Shown piece after piece: positions 57,382-64,000 of a stretch of DNA of 64,000 bases. Under the pieces are notes generated by a model. That model ran no database searches, was not told the DNA's origin, and was given only the letters and a program-made list of their open reading frames with translations. Location of the stretch: contig NZ_ATWV01000004.1 of assembly GCF_000421345.1 (NCBI RefSeq), positions 224,832 through 288,831 on the forward strand, written 5' to 3'. Numbering within the stretch: the stretch's first letter is position 1; each line of letters begins with the position of its first letter. Source of the DNA: Treponema bryantii NK4A124. GTDB lineage: Bacteria > Spirochaetota > Spirochaetia > Treponematales > Treponemataceae. Both the position numbers and the translations under genes were made by a program.

Positions 57382-58938
57382 TTAGAACTTAGCTTTTCTA
57401 AGACGTACTTTCTCAATATCCTCGCAGAATAGCTCGCGAAGGTCGTTCAAGCCAAGTGCCATCAATGCCATACGGTCAATACCAATACCCCAGGCAAGAA
57501 CAGGACAATCAAGCCCCATAGCCTTTGTAACTTCCGGACGGAAGATACCTGAACCACCAAGTTCAAACCAGCCCAAAACAGGGTGCTTGATATGAACTTC
57601 GATAGAAGGTTCTGTGAACGGGAAGTAACCTGGAACATATTTTACTTCTTCTGCTCCGGCAATTTCGGTTGCGAACATCTTGAGCATACCAAGAAGGTCG
57701 CGCAGTGTTACGTCGTTTCCGGCAATAATACCTTCTGTCTGATAGAAGTCGCTCAAGTGAGTTGCATCTACCTTATCATAGCGGAAACAGCGGGCAATAC
57801 CAAAGTACTTGCCAGGAACTTCAGCCTTGTGAAGCTGATGAGCAGACAGTACAGTTCCCTGTGAACGCAAAATCAAGCGGCGTGTGAACTCGTTATCAAA
57901 AGTGTAGTTCCAGCCACGGCTACCAGTGTTTCCACCGGTTTCGTGAGCAGCCTTAACATTGCTCAAATATGGTTCTTCAATAAATTTTGCATGTGTAGGA
58001 TTTTTAATGCGATATACATCGTGAATATCACGTGCAGCATGGAACTGTGGCATAAAGAGAGCATCACCATTCCAGAATTCAGTTTCTACAAGCGGACCAT
58101 CAAACTCCTGGAAACCAAGAGAACAAAGCTTGTCTTTTACGCTTTCAAGGAACTGAACGTATGGGTTTGTGCGGCCAGGAATAATACGTGCAGGTGGAAT
58201 TGCAATGTTGTAACCACGGAAAGTTCCGTTCTTCCACTCGCCAGATGCAAGCATTTTTGGAGTGATTTCTCCAATTTCATTACCAGTTACACCGGCATTT
58301 TTAAGAGCATCGCGAACCTGTTCAAAACCAGACTGAAGCTTATAGAATACAGTCTCGCGCTCAATCATCTTGAAAGGAGAATCTGCAGCACCGCGCTTTT
58401 TAGCAAGACCTTCCATAGCAGAAGCTTCAGCAGCGCTTAAATCATCTTTATTAAGAAGGCCACCTTCAGCAGCGATAGCCTTTTTTACAAGGTCCATAGT
58501 TGCCTTAATGCGCTCAGGAAGAGCTGCACCAGTGTATTCAACCTTCTTTTCTGCATTCATTTTAAGAACGCCGTCTTTTACAAGAGGTCCAAAAGCAGAA
58601 CCAACATCCTTCTGCTCAAGACCAATTCCTGCAGCAATTTCCGGCATAGTGTGAGCGCCCTTATCTTTAAGGAAGTTTACCATGCGCTCTTCTACAGTAC
58701 CAGTTTCTGCAAGCTTGCGGCCCATTTCTGTAATTTCAAAGAATGTATGTGGAGTACGGCGAATTTCTTTAAGAAGTTCCTTTCCAGAAAGCCATGAGAA
58801 TGCCTGATTTGCATGACCCTCTTTATACTCCAGTTCCTTCTGGAGTTTTTCTGATGTAAGCTCATCCTGTCCTGAATACTTCAACAAAACCTTAATTTCA
58901 AGCGGATGAAGATTTTTAATGATGTTCTTAACGTCCAT
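57382..58938 (-). CDS. pheS: Phenylalanine--tRNA ligase alpha subunit, archaeal type
   Basis: 518 residues, longer than the usual bacterial alpha subunit (about 330-350). The N-terminal ~220 residues form tandem winged-helix modules (EIKVLLKYSGQDELTSEKLQKELEYKE; TMPEIAAGIGLEQKDVGSAF) as in archaeal and eukaryotic PheRS. The class II core has motif 2 FRYDKVDATHLSDFYQTEG and motif 3 GIGIDRMALM. Spirochaetes are known to carry archaeal-type PheRS. pheT is not in the window. A repeat-containing hairpin with T-tail lies immediately upstream. Confidence 0.95.
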   Translation of the reverse strand: MDVKNIIKNLHPLEIKVLLKYSGQDELTSEKLQKELEYKEGHANQAFSWLSGKELLKEIRRTPHTFFEITEMGRKLAETGTVEERMVNFLKDKGAHTMPEIAAGIGLEQKDVGSAFGPLVKDGVLKMNAEKKVEYTGAALPERIKATMDLVKKAIAAEGGLLNKDDLSAAEASAMEGLAKKRGAADSPFKMIERETVFYKLQSGFEQVRDALKNAGVTGNEIGEITPKMLASGEWKNGTFRGYNIAIPPARIIPGRTNPYVQFLESVKDKLCSLGFQEFDGPLVETEFWNGDALFMPQFHAARDIHDVYRIKNPTHAKFIEEPYLSNVKAAHETGGNTGSRGWNYTFDNEFTRRLILRSQGTVLSAHQLHKAEVPGKYFGIARCFRYDKVDATHLSDFYQTEGIIAGNDVTLRDLLGMLKMFATEIAGAEEVKYVPGYFPFTEPSIEVHIKHPVLGWFELGGSGIFRPEVTKAMGLDCPVLAWGIGIDRMALMALGLNDLRELFCEDIEKVRLRKAKF

Positions 58939-58958
58939 TTTTATATGTCCTGTAAAAA

Positions 58959-59036
58959 AATAAAGACTGCTTAGTAGTCTGGTGGTTGAGTGCGCCGCAA
59001 GGCGTGTATCGAAACCACTGTCAACAAGCAGTCCTT
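58959..59036 (-). terminator. Terminator hairpin built around a palindromic repeat, upstream of pheS
   Basis: Minus strand: AAGGACTGCTT (59036-59026) pairs with AAGCAGTCTTT (58972-58962); inside is a complete GTGGTTTCGATAC...CTCAACCAC repeat with GCGCC/GGCG core; T-rich tail follows. It may end the gene at 59070 or attenuate pheS. Confidence 0.65.
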
Positions 59037-59069
59037 ATTTTACAATATTTTCAATAAATACTAAATAGG

Positions 59070-59513
59070 TTAGCGAATTAATTTTATATGAGATGAATAC
59101 ATAGCCTTGCGCTGCTTGCGGTCATCCTTAAAGTACTTAACCTTATCATCTTCCATATATTTATAATTGTAATAGCGTTTTCCGTTTTCAGTTGTTCCTT
59201 CATAAGTATAATATTTATATTCCTTAAGAAAGTCCTGAAGACATGCCATTACGGTATTCATTGCTTCACCCTTATCAAAAGTAACATAAAGTGTTTCATA
59301 ATAAATACGCAGCTCATCATGAATAGGTGTATACTCAATCCAAACCTTTCCGTTCTTATCTGTACAATGCTGATCTTCCGGTACAATTGTCTTTGTAGTT
59401 GTTTTTTCAGCATCATATTTTTCTCTTTCAGCAAAATCATCTCCATATGGAGCGGCAAACACTGCAGTAGTCAAAACTGCAAAAACTGCTAACAAAGTTA
59501 ATATCTTCTTCAT
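59070..59513 (-). CDS. Hypothetical exported protein
   Basis: 147 residues. Signal peptide MKKILTLLAVFAVLTTAVFAAP. Mature part is basic and Tyr-rich (YYETLYVTFDKGEAMNTVMACLQDFLKEYKYYTYEG; KRYYNYKYMEDDKVKYFKDDRKQRKAM). No family recognised. It follows the 59526 gene by 12 bases in the same direction and completes the five-gene operon. A periplasmic or secreted role is likely. Confidence 0.65.
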   Translation of the reverse strand: MKKILTLLAVFAVLTTAVFAAPYGDDFAEREKYDAEKTTTKTIVPEDQHCTDKNGKVWIEYTPIHDELRIYYETLYVTFDKGEAMNTVMACLQDFLKEYKYYTYEGTTENGKRYYNYKYMEDDKVKYFKDDRKQRKAMYSSHIKLIR

Positions 59514-59525
59514 AAAGTCACCTCT

Positions 59526-60257
59526 CTAGTAAACACTATACTCTACTATTCTACCGCATTCTAGGAAAAAATCAAGATTTATTACATATCGCCCTGAATC
59601 AATCCCCAGAGTCGGAAACTTTCTGATTAAAACAGAGCCATTTATTTCTTTAGGCTTGTTTTTTATTGTTTTTCTATAATGATTTCTTATGGCAGCTTTA
59701 AGAGACTCCCGGGCAGCCTCCTCTATCCCTTCAAACCCCTTTTCCACAGAGCCATAACCAAGGCCGGCAATCACCGGGTTCTGTATAGAAGCCCAGAGAT
59801 TATAGCTTTGAACCTGAGAATCAGTACGTACATACTCAATCCAGGCATTCAGATTATTATTTTCAATCCAGGGAGAAGAATATTTTATTCCACCCCGAAT
59901 TACATCTGCAGGAACAATTTCTGTAATTTCAAGATACTCTTCTACTCCGCGGGCCTTATCGTAAGGAACATAAACAAAGTTCCAGCCGTAAACCATGCCG
60001 TTTATAATAAAAGGGGCAATTTTATGCATTTGAGAAACCGGAAATGCAAACTGACTCCAGTCCTTTCTTTCGCCGTCTTCTTCAGAAAACTCAAGTCCAG
60101 GATAAGCATCAAGCTCTGCCCAGAGAGGTAATCTGATATTTCGTATAACGGAAGGAGTCTGCGAAAAAAGCGGACTTATCATGCCGGTCAGAAAAATCAG
60201 CATAAAAAGAGTTTTTACCAGTGCTCCGGATTTTATCTTCTGTATGTATCTTTCCAT
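59526..60257 (-). CDS. Hypothetical exported protein
   Basis: 243 residues. N-terminal hydrophobic segment LVKTLFMLIFLTGMISPLFSQ acts as signal peptide. The rest has mixed beta and helix with motifs such as VIRNIRLPLWAELDAYPGLEF and GWNFVYVPYDKARGVEEYLEI. It is not a recognised family; comparable proteins occur in treponemes near rhomboid genes. Start overlaps the rhomboid gene by 25 bases, so expression is coupled. Confidence 0.6.
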   Translation of the reverse strand: MERYIQKIKSGALVKTLFMLIFLTGMISPLFSQTPSVIRNIRLPLWAELDAYPGLEFSEEDGERKDWSQFAFPVSQMHKIAPFIINGMVYGWNFVYVPYDKARGVEEYLEITEIVPADVIRGGIKYSSPWIENNNLNAWIEYVRTDSQVQSYNLWASIQNPVIAGLGYGSVEKGFEGIEEAARESLKAAIRNHYRKTIKNKPKEINGSVLIRKFPTLGIDSGRYVINLDFFLECGRIVEYSVY

Positions 60258-60892
60258 ATTTTTATCGGGTGAATTCCCATTCTAAGCACAAAATAAAGCC
60301 AGGCTGCAAAAAAGCCGAATAGATGGGTCATATGAGCAACATTCGAGCCTCTTCCAAAAAGCTGGCTTCCAATTTCAATCAGTGCATAAATGAATACCAT
60401 TAGTGGAGCCGGCACAGGAACTATTCCCCATATAAAAAACACAGAACGCGGAAAGAAAACTGCATAGGCGAAAAGCACAGCATAAACCGCGCCGCTGGCA
60501 CCAAGCAGAAAAACTCTGTTCTGCCCGGTAAATCTGTATACAAGGAAAGAGAAAAAGCCGCTTAAAGCTCCGCAAATCAGATAGAAAAGCAGAAACTCCC
60601 GGCTACCCACAGCCTTTTCAAAGCCTATTCCGAATATCAGCAGAGCAAGCATATTAAAAAAAACATGCTGAAAATTCTGATGCAGGAACATGTAAGAAAA
60701 AAACTGCCAGTACATATGTCCATGCTCCACCAGAATCGGATTCATCGCACCATAGTAATGAACATATTCAGCGAGGTTTGGATACACAAATCTTATACCA
60801 AAAATAATAAAATTTATGAGGATGATAAATAGAGCATATCGTCTGTATGTATAGGGAAAAGGACGTCTGAGAATAAATCTATTTTTTGGCAT
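60233..60892 (-). CDS. Rhomboid-family intramembrane serine protease
   Basis: 219 residues, six transmembrane helices. Catalytic Ser133 in GASGAVY and His187 in NVAHMTHLFGF form the dyad; HVFFNML (HxxxN) supports the oxyanion site. It cleaves substrates within the membrane. Start overlaps the GGDEF gene by 14 bases. Possible substrate: one of the adjacent exported proteins, inferred only from location. Confidence 0.9.
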   Translation of the reverse strand: MPKNRFILRRPFPYTYRRYALFIILINFIIFGIRFVYPNLAEYVHYYGAMNPILVEHGHMYWQFFSYMFLHQNFQHVFFNMLALLIFGIGFEKAVGSREFLLFYLICGALSGFFSFLVYRFTGQNRVFLLGASGAVYAVLFAYAVFFPRSVFFIWGIVPVPAPLMVFIYALIEIGSQLFGRGSNVAHMTHLFGFFAAWLYFVLRMGIHPIKIWKDTYRR

Positions 60893-62003
60893 TTGCAGCC
60901 TTCAGCGCAGCCTTGCTTTTAGGATCAAAGTAAGTTACGCGGTTTCTTCCGTTATTTTTCGACATGTAAAGGCCCTGGTCTGCCTGATTTACAAATTCGT
61001 TTGGTGAGCTTACCAGATTTGTTTCTGCATCAAAAACAGAAATACCACCGGAAATTGTTACATGCAGGTGCTGGTCATTATAAACAAAATCGTGCTCATT
61101 TATTGTTGAGCGGATTCTTTCAGCAACAACCATTGCCTCATCTTTACCTGCCTCCATCAAAAGACAGGTAAACTCTTCTCCACCGTAACGGCTTGCAACA
61201 TCAGATTCACGAAGATTTTTTCTGATAAGATCTGCAACACTTTTAAGGACAAAATCTCCGCATTCATGGCCATAGGTATCGTTAAATTTCTTAAAGAAAT
61301 CAATATCAAACATAATAACGGCCACATGCTGCTTGTTCAGGAAGGCAGCATCTATAGCTTCTGTAAGAAGATTAAAGAAATAATACTTAAGCTTAAGATG
61401 GGTCATCATATCTGTAGAAGACATTTCCAGAAGAGCCGCATTATTAATTGCCACAGAAGCGAGGCCTGCAATAGACATAATCTGATTTATTTCATACTCA
61501 GAATAAGTTGCATCATCTTCAATTGCAATTCTTTCCTGCAAAATCAGCATACCATTCAAGTGATTTTTCTGAATAAGAGGAACAATGAGAGTAGGATTCA
61601 AAGATTCAAGAATAGAAATATGAGGACAGTCTCCACAACTTTTCTTAAGTTCTTCAAAAGTAAGTGGTCTTTTTTCTTTATTTAATACAGTAGCAATTGG
61701 TGTACTTACCGGAAGCATTACCTTGTTTTCAGAAAGGAAGTCTTTAGAAGTTTCGAGAATGAAATTTTCGTTGGTGATTAAGTCGCGGACAAAAATTTCG
61801 GCTCCAAGAACATGCATCTGAGCCATACAGATATAAACAATAGATTCAAGAAGATTACTGAAATCGAGATTCTGACAAAAAGACTTAGCAATATCAAGAA
61901 GCTGTTCCAGATCATATATCTTCTTTTCATACTGAATGGTCTGTTCCAGTACCTGCTGTTTTTGAGAGGATTCTTTGCTTTCGAAAATCTTCTTTTTACT
62001 CAT
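60879..62003 (-). CDS. Diguanylate cyclase with N-terminal GAF-like domain
   Basis: 374 residues. Residues about 30-200 are a GAF-like domain (LLDIAKSFCQNLDFSNLLESIVYICMAQMHV, LQERIAIEDDATYSEYEINQIMSIAGLASVAINNAALLE). Residues 205-365 are GGDEF: active-site GGEEF in RYGGEEFTCLLMEAG, with I-site RESD five residues before it, allowing product inhibition. It makes c-di-GMP from GTP. Starts eight bases inside the DUF5312-like gene. No EAL partner is present. Confidence 0.93.
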   Translation of the reverse strand: MSKKKIFESKESSQKQQVLEQTIQYEKKIYDLEQLLDIAKSFCQNLDFSNLLESIVYICMAQMHVLGAEIFVRDLITNENFILETSKDFLSENKVMLPVSTPIATVLNKEKRPLTFEELKKSCGDCPHISILESLNPTLIVPLIQKNHLNGMLILQERIAIEDDATYSEYEINQIMSIAGLASVAINNAALLEMSSTDMMTHLKLKYYFFNLLTEAIDAAFLNKQHVAVIMFDIDFFKKFNDTYGHECGDFVLKSVADLIRKNLRESDVASRYGGEEFTCLLMEAGKDEAMVVAERIRSTINEHDFVYNDQHLHVTISGGISVFDAETNLVSSPNEFVNQADQGLYMSKNNGRNRVTYFDPKSKAALKAANAKK

Positions 62004-63585
62004 GCTTTATATCACCACTATTAATAATAACATAGTTTTTCATAATTTCAAAAAATATATTCCATTTTTCGTAATTAGATTCCAGGAAGTTTGTATTATC
62101 CCTGTTACGAGAAGACATCATGAGAACTTTAAGATTTGAAATTATTTCACTCGAAGGTTTTTTAGCATCTGCAAGGAGTTCTCCTAACTGACGGCTTAAA
62201 GAAGAAAGGTTTGTACACTCTGTCTGCAAAACCTTATGGGCATCGTCATTAATAGACTGCACCATTTTTTCAAGTTTTTTGAAAAAGTCTTTATCTTTTT
62301 TACTGTCTTTAATATAGCTTTCAAGAACGGCAATACTGTGCTTTTTATCTGCACCAAAGGACTCTTCGAAGTCTACAATATCTTTATCTGCATTTATTGC
62401 CGCAAATACAATTGATGAAAAACTTGATTTATAGGCCGGATTATTAAAGAAACCTTCTATTACAATATCATTAAGAAGAGCCTTAGCTCCTTCCGGCATA
62501 TAATGTTTGAGGAAGGTTTTTAAGATTCGCATTGGAAGAATCCATTTGAAAGACATGGAAACTTCAGACTGCAAAAGATTATTATAGGTCTGATTATAAA
62601 CGCCTACATCTTCAAGAGGAATCTCCGGGAAGAGAGCTGAAACTTCATCTGAAATTGTTTCATCCTGAATTTCAGTTTTAATGCGCTGCTCGTCAGAATC
62701 AAAACGGGCTTGAAGCATATTTGCAAAATCCTGACGTGGAGAACCGGTATATTTTGCTATACCAGGCTCATAAGCCAGATCCTGACGGCAAAGACGAATA
62801 AGAGCCTTGAGTTTTTCCGGATTCAGAATCTTTGTAATTATATAGTTAATTTTTTTGAGATTTCCAAGATATGCCTGCCGATCTGTTTCAGAAAGATCAC
62901 TTCCGGAACGAAGCTGGGCAAGAGCAATAACAGCATCTGCCGTAGAAGTTGTAATCTGAAGGCCGCTCGCCTGAAAATATAGATCTTCAAGAAGGTTCTG
63001 CGCCGTAGAAAGAGATATTTCACGGTAAGAAGGCTTATACATCAAATCAGCCGGAATAAAGTTAGTATCAAAAGCCTGAAGGAAAGGAGTGTAATTATAA
63101 TGACAGAATTCAACAAGCTGACGAAGCTGCAGTAAATCTGCATCCATCTTTTTAAATCCGTCTGTATTAAGGGCTTTAATCAAACGCTCGAGTTCTTTTC
63201 GCTGATGAATATAAACCCTGTCTGGATTCTGACCTTCAGCAAGAACATCAGCTTTTCTATTTTCAAACGAAAGTGAGTTAAGGGTTTCCTGATCTTCAGC
63301 CGGATAGCCCGTTACAATAAGCTGAGCTTCAAAACGACGCTGACGCTGAATATCATTTTGACTTACAGTTACAGAAAAGAGATTGTCTAAAGGACGGGTA
63401 TTTTTATAAAGTGCAAAAATGGCCTCTCCAAAATTCGGAAGCAGCATACCGTTACGACAAATTGCAGGCTGAAACTCTCTTATTTCCTGTTCCAGCTTTT
63501 TCATCTGCTGCTTTTTTTGTACTTCTGGCGAGGAACGCTTAAAAATTGATTCGAATAATTCTGAAATTGTTTTTATAAATCCCAT
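61996..63585 (-). CDS. DUF5312-like spirochaete protein
   Basis: 529 residues, probably the spirochaete-specific DUF5312 family. Predominantly helical with hydrophobic and charged repeats (IREFQPAICRNGMLLPNFGEAIFALYKNTRPLDNLFSVTV; ISLSTAQNLLEDLYFQASGLQITTSTADAVIALAQLRSG). No signal peptide or transmembrane segments, so cytoplasmic. First gene of the five-gene operon, overlapping the GGDEF gene. TAAAAT with TTGCTA 17 bases upstream gives a leader of about five bases and no SD. Function unknown. Confidence 0.65.
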   Translation of the reverse strand: MGFIKTISELFESIFKRSSPEVQKKQQMKKLEQEIREFQPAICRNGMLLPNFGEAIFALYKNTRPLDNLFSVTVSQNDIQRQRRFEAQLIVTGYPAEDQETLNSLSFENRKADVLAEGQNPDRVYIHQRKELERLIKALNTDGFKKMDADLLQLRQLVEFCHYNYTPFLQAFDTNFIPADLMYKPSYREISLSTAQNLLEDLYFQASGLQITTSTADAVIALAQLRSGSDLSETDRQAYLGNLKKINYIITKILNPEKLKALIRLCRQDLAYEPGIAKYTGSPRQDFANMLQARFDSDEQRIKTEIQDETISDEVSALFPEIPLEDVGVYNQTYNNLLQSEVSMSFKWILPMRILKTFLKHYMPEGAKALLNDIVIEGFFNNPAYKSSFSSIVFAAINADKDIVDFEESFGADKKHSIAVLESYIKDSKKDKDFFKKLEKMVQSINDDAHKVLQTECTNLSSLSRQLGELLADAKKPSSEIISNLKVLMMSSRNRDNTNFLESNYEKWNIFFEIMKNYVIINSGDIKHE

Positions 63586-63597
63586 TTTTACGCAAAT

Positions 63598-63626
63598 ATT
63601 TTAACAGAGAAACGGGAAATTAGCAA
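63598..63626 (-). promoter_or_regulatory. Promoter of the DUF5312-GGDEF-rhomboid operon
   Basis: TTGCTA (63626-63621), 17-base spacer, TAAAAT (63603-63598); ATG at 63585, predicted leader about five bases. Confidence 0.6.
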
Positions 63627-63690
63627 ATGAATTGAGAAAAGATGTCTTTATTGTAAGCAGTAAAATATAATGTCGTCAAAATAAAAGAAA

Positions 63691-63753
63691 AGGTTTCTTT
63701 GAACTGTTATAATTTTGTTACCACACAAAAACAATAACGGAGGAAAGAAACCT
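63691..63753 (+). promoter_or_regulatory. IS leader with internal promoter and SD-hiding hairpin
   Basis: TATAAT (63709-63714) predicts transcription near 63721. AGGTTTCTTT (63691-63700) is the perfect complement of AAAGAAACCT (63744-63753) next to the SD GGAGG; TGTTAT/ATAACG extends it. Only read-through RNA contains the left arm. Confidence 0.7.
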
Positions 63754-64000
63754 ATGAAAACAATAGCAGAAAAGAAAAAAAAGTTCACCCATTTTAAATA
63801 CGAAGAAAGACTTGTTCTTGAGTTTTATCTAAAGGGAACAAATCTCTTTCCTCGGATAACTGACACAGGTGAACTTGCTGCTATTTTCCATAAAAGCCGG
63901 CGAAGTATTCAAAGGGAGAAAAAAAGAGGAATGATAGAACATGAAACCTCTGTAACAAAGACAAAGTTTGAATACAATGCCGATTTTGCTCAGGCAAAAG
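63754..64000 (+). mobile_element. IS30-like transposase, N-terminal part at the window edge
   Basis: The 82 visible residues contain an HTH of IS30 type: FKYEERLVLEFYLKGTN, then LAAIFHKSRRSIQREKKRGMIEH, with KSRRSIQRE as recognition helix. SD GGAGG precedes ATG 63754. The DDE catalytic region and the right end are outside the window. The left end of the element should be upstream of 63691, perhaps near 63670. Confidence 0.72.

Overview
The window looks like a chromosomal segment of a low-to-moderate G+C spirochaete, most likely a gut or rumen Treponema. The reasons are the long archaeal-type PheS, an RpoN/HPF/HPr kinase/HPr neighbourhood with no sugar permeases of the PTS, many periplasmic lipoproteins, a FliG paralogue with spirochaete-like sequence, BspA-type leucine-rich repeats, and plant-polysaccharide enzymes (GH16, GH10, a clan-A glycosidase). 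No rRNA, tRNA or CRISPR array was recognised.

Layout. 1-11.9 kb is housekeeping and stress: the 3' end of radA, an hsp20 gene behind a near-perfect sigma-54 promoter, a CDP-alcohol phosphatidyltransferase, a cytidylate-kinase-like protein, NUDIX, two envelope proteins, a PC4-like protein, the run hprK-ptsH-lexA-holA, hpf, rpoN and a DUF1015 gene. 12-20.8 kb is a minus-strand beta-glucan locus: orphan solute-binding protein, CBM9-like lipoprotein, a glycosidase whose C-terminal half looks like an outer-membrane beta-barrel, a GH16 glucanase and two lipoproteins. 21-35 kb is accessory: a G+C-rich solitary DNA methyltransferase, a tight four-gene operon (AAA+ ATPase, FliG-like protein, two PcfJ-like proteins), a leucine-rich-repeat protein, an OGG-like protein, a small sigma factor and a superfamily-1 helicase. 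35-40.3 kb holds metY, an ArsC-like protein, an Xre-DUF5680 regulator, then a decayed patch with a toxin-antitoxin pair, a shortened glycosylase, an xre pseudogene and a truncated ORF6N gene. 40.3-57 kb holds a BspA-like lipoprotein, a nucleoside hydrolase, an FUSC-like exporter, an ECF sigma factor fused to a large unknown domain followed by a stand-alone copy of that domain, MATE, split purine enzymes (AICAR formyltransferase plus PurO-like IMP cyclohydrolase), a serine hydrolase, an acyltransferase, a GH10 xylanase, an RlmL-like methyltransferase and a TetR regulator. 57-63.6 kb holds pheS and a five-gene minus-strand operon (DUF5312-like, GGDEF, rhomboid, two exported proteins). An IS30-like element starts at the right edge.

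Two genome-wide themes stand out. First, many genes have a -10 box ending six to eight bases before the start codon and no Shine-Dalgarno sequence, so leaderless transcription seems common. Second, several palindromic repeat families fill the gaps. They show compensatory stem changes, and some extend into reading frames, provide a promoter -35 or form part of a terminator. Two very large nested hairpins (about 1.74-1.90 and 5.19-5.33 kb) share architecture and an apical loop but not stem sequence.

The best candidates for undescribed systems are the AAA+/FliG-like/PcfJ/PcfJ operon and the sigma-factor fusion with its paralogue.
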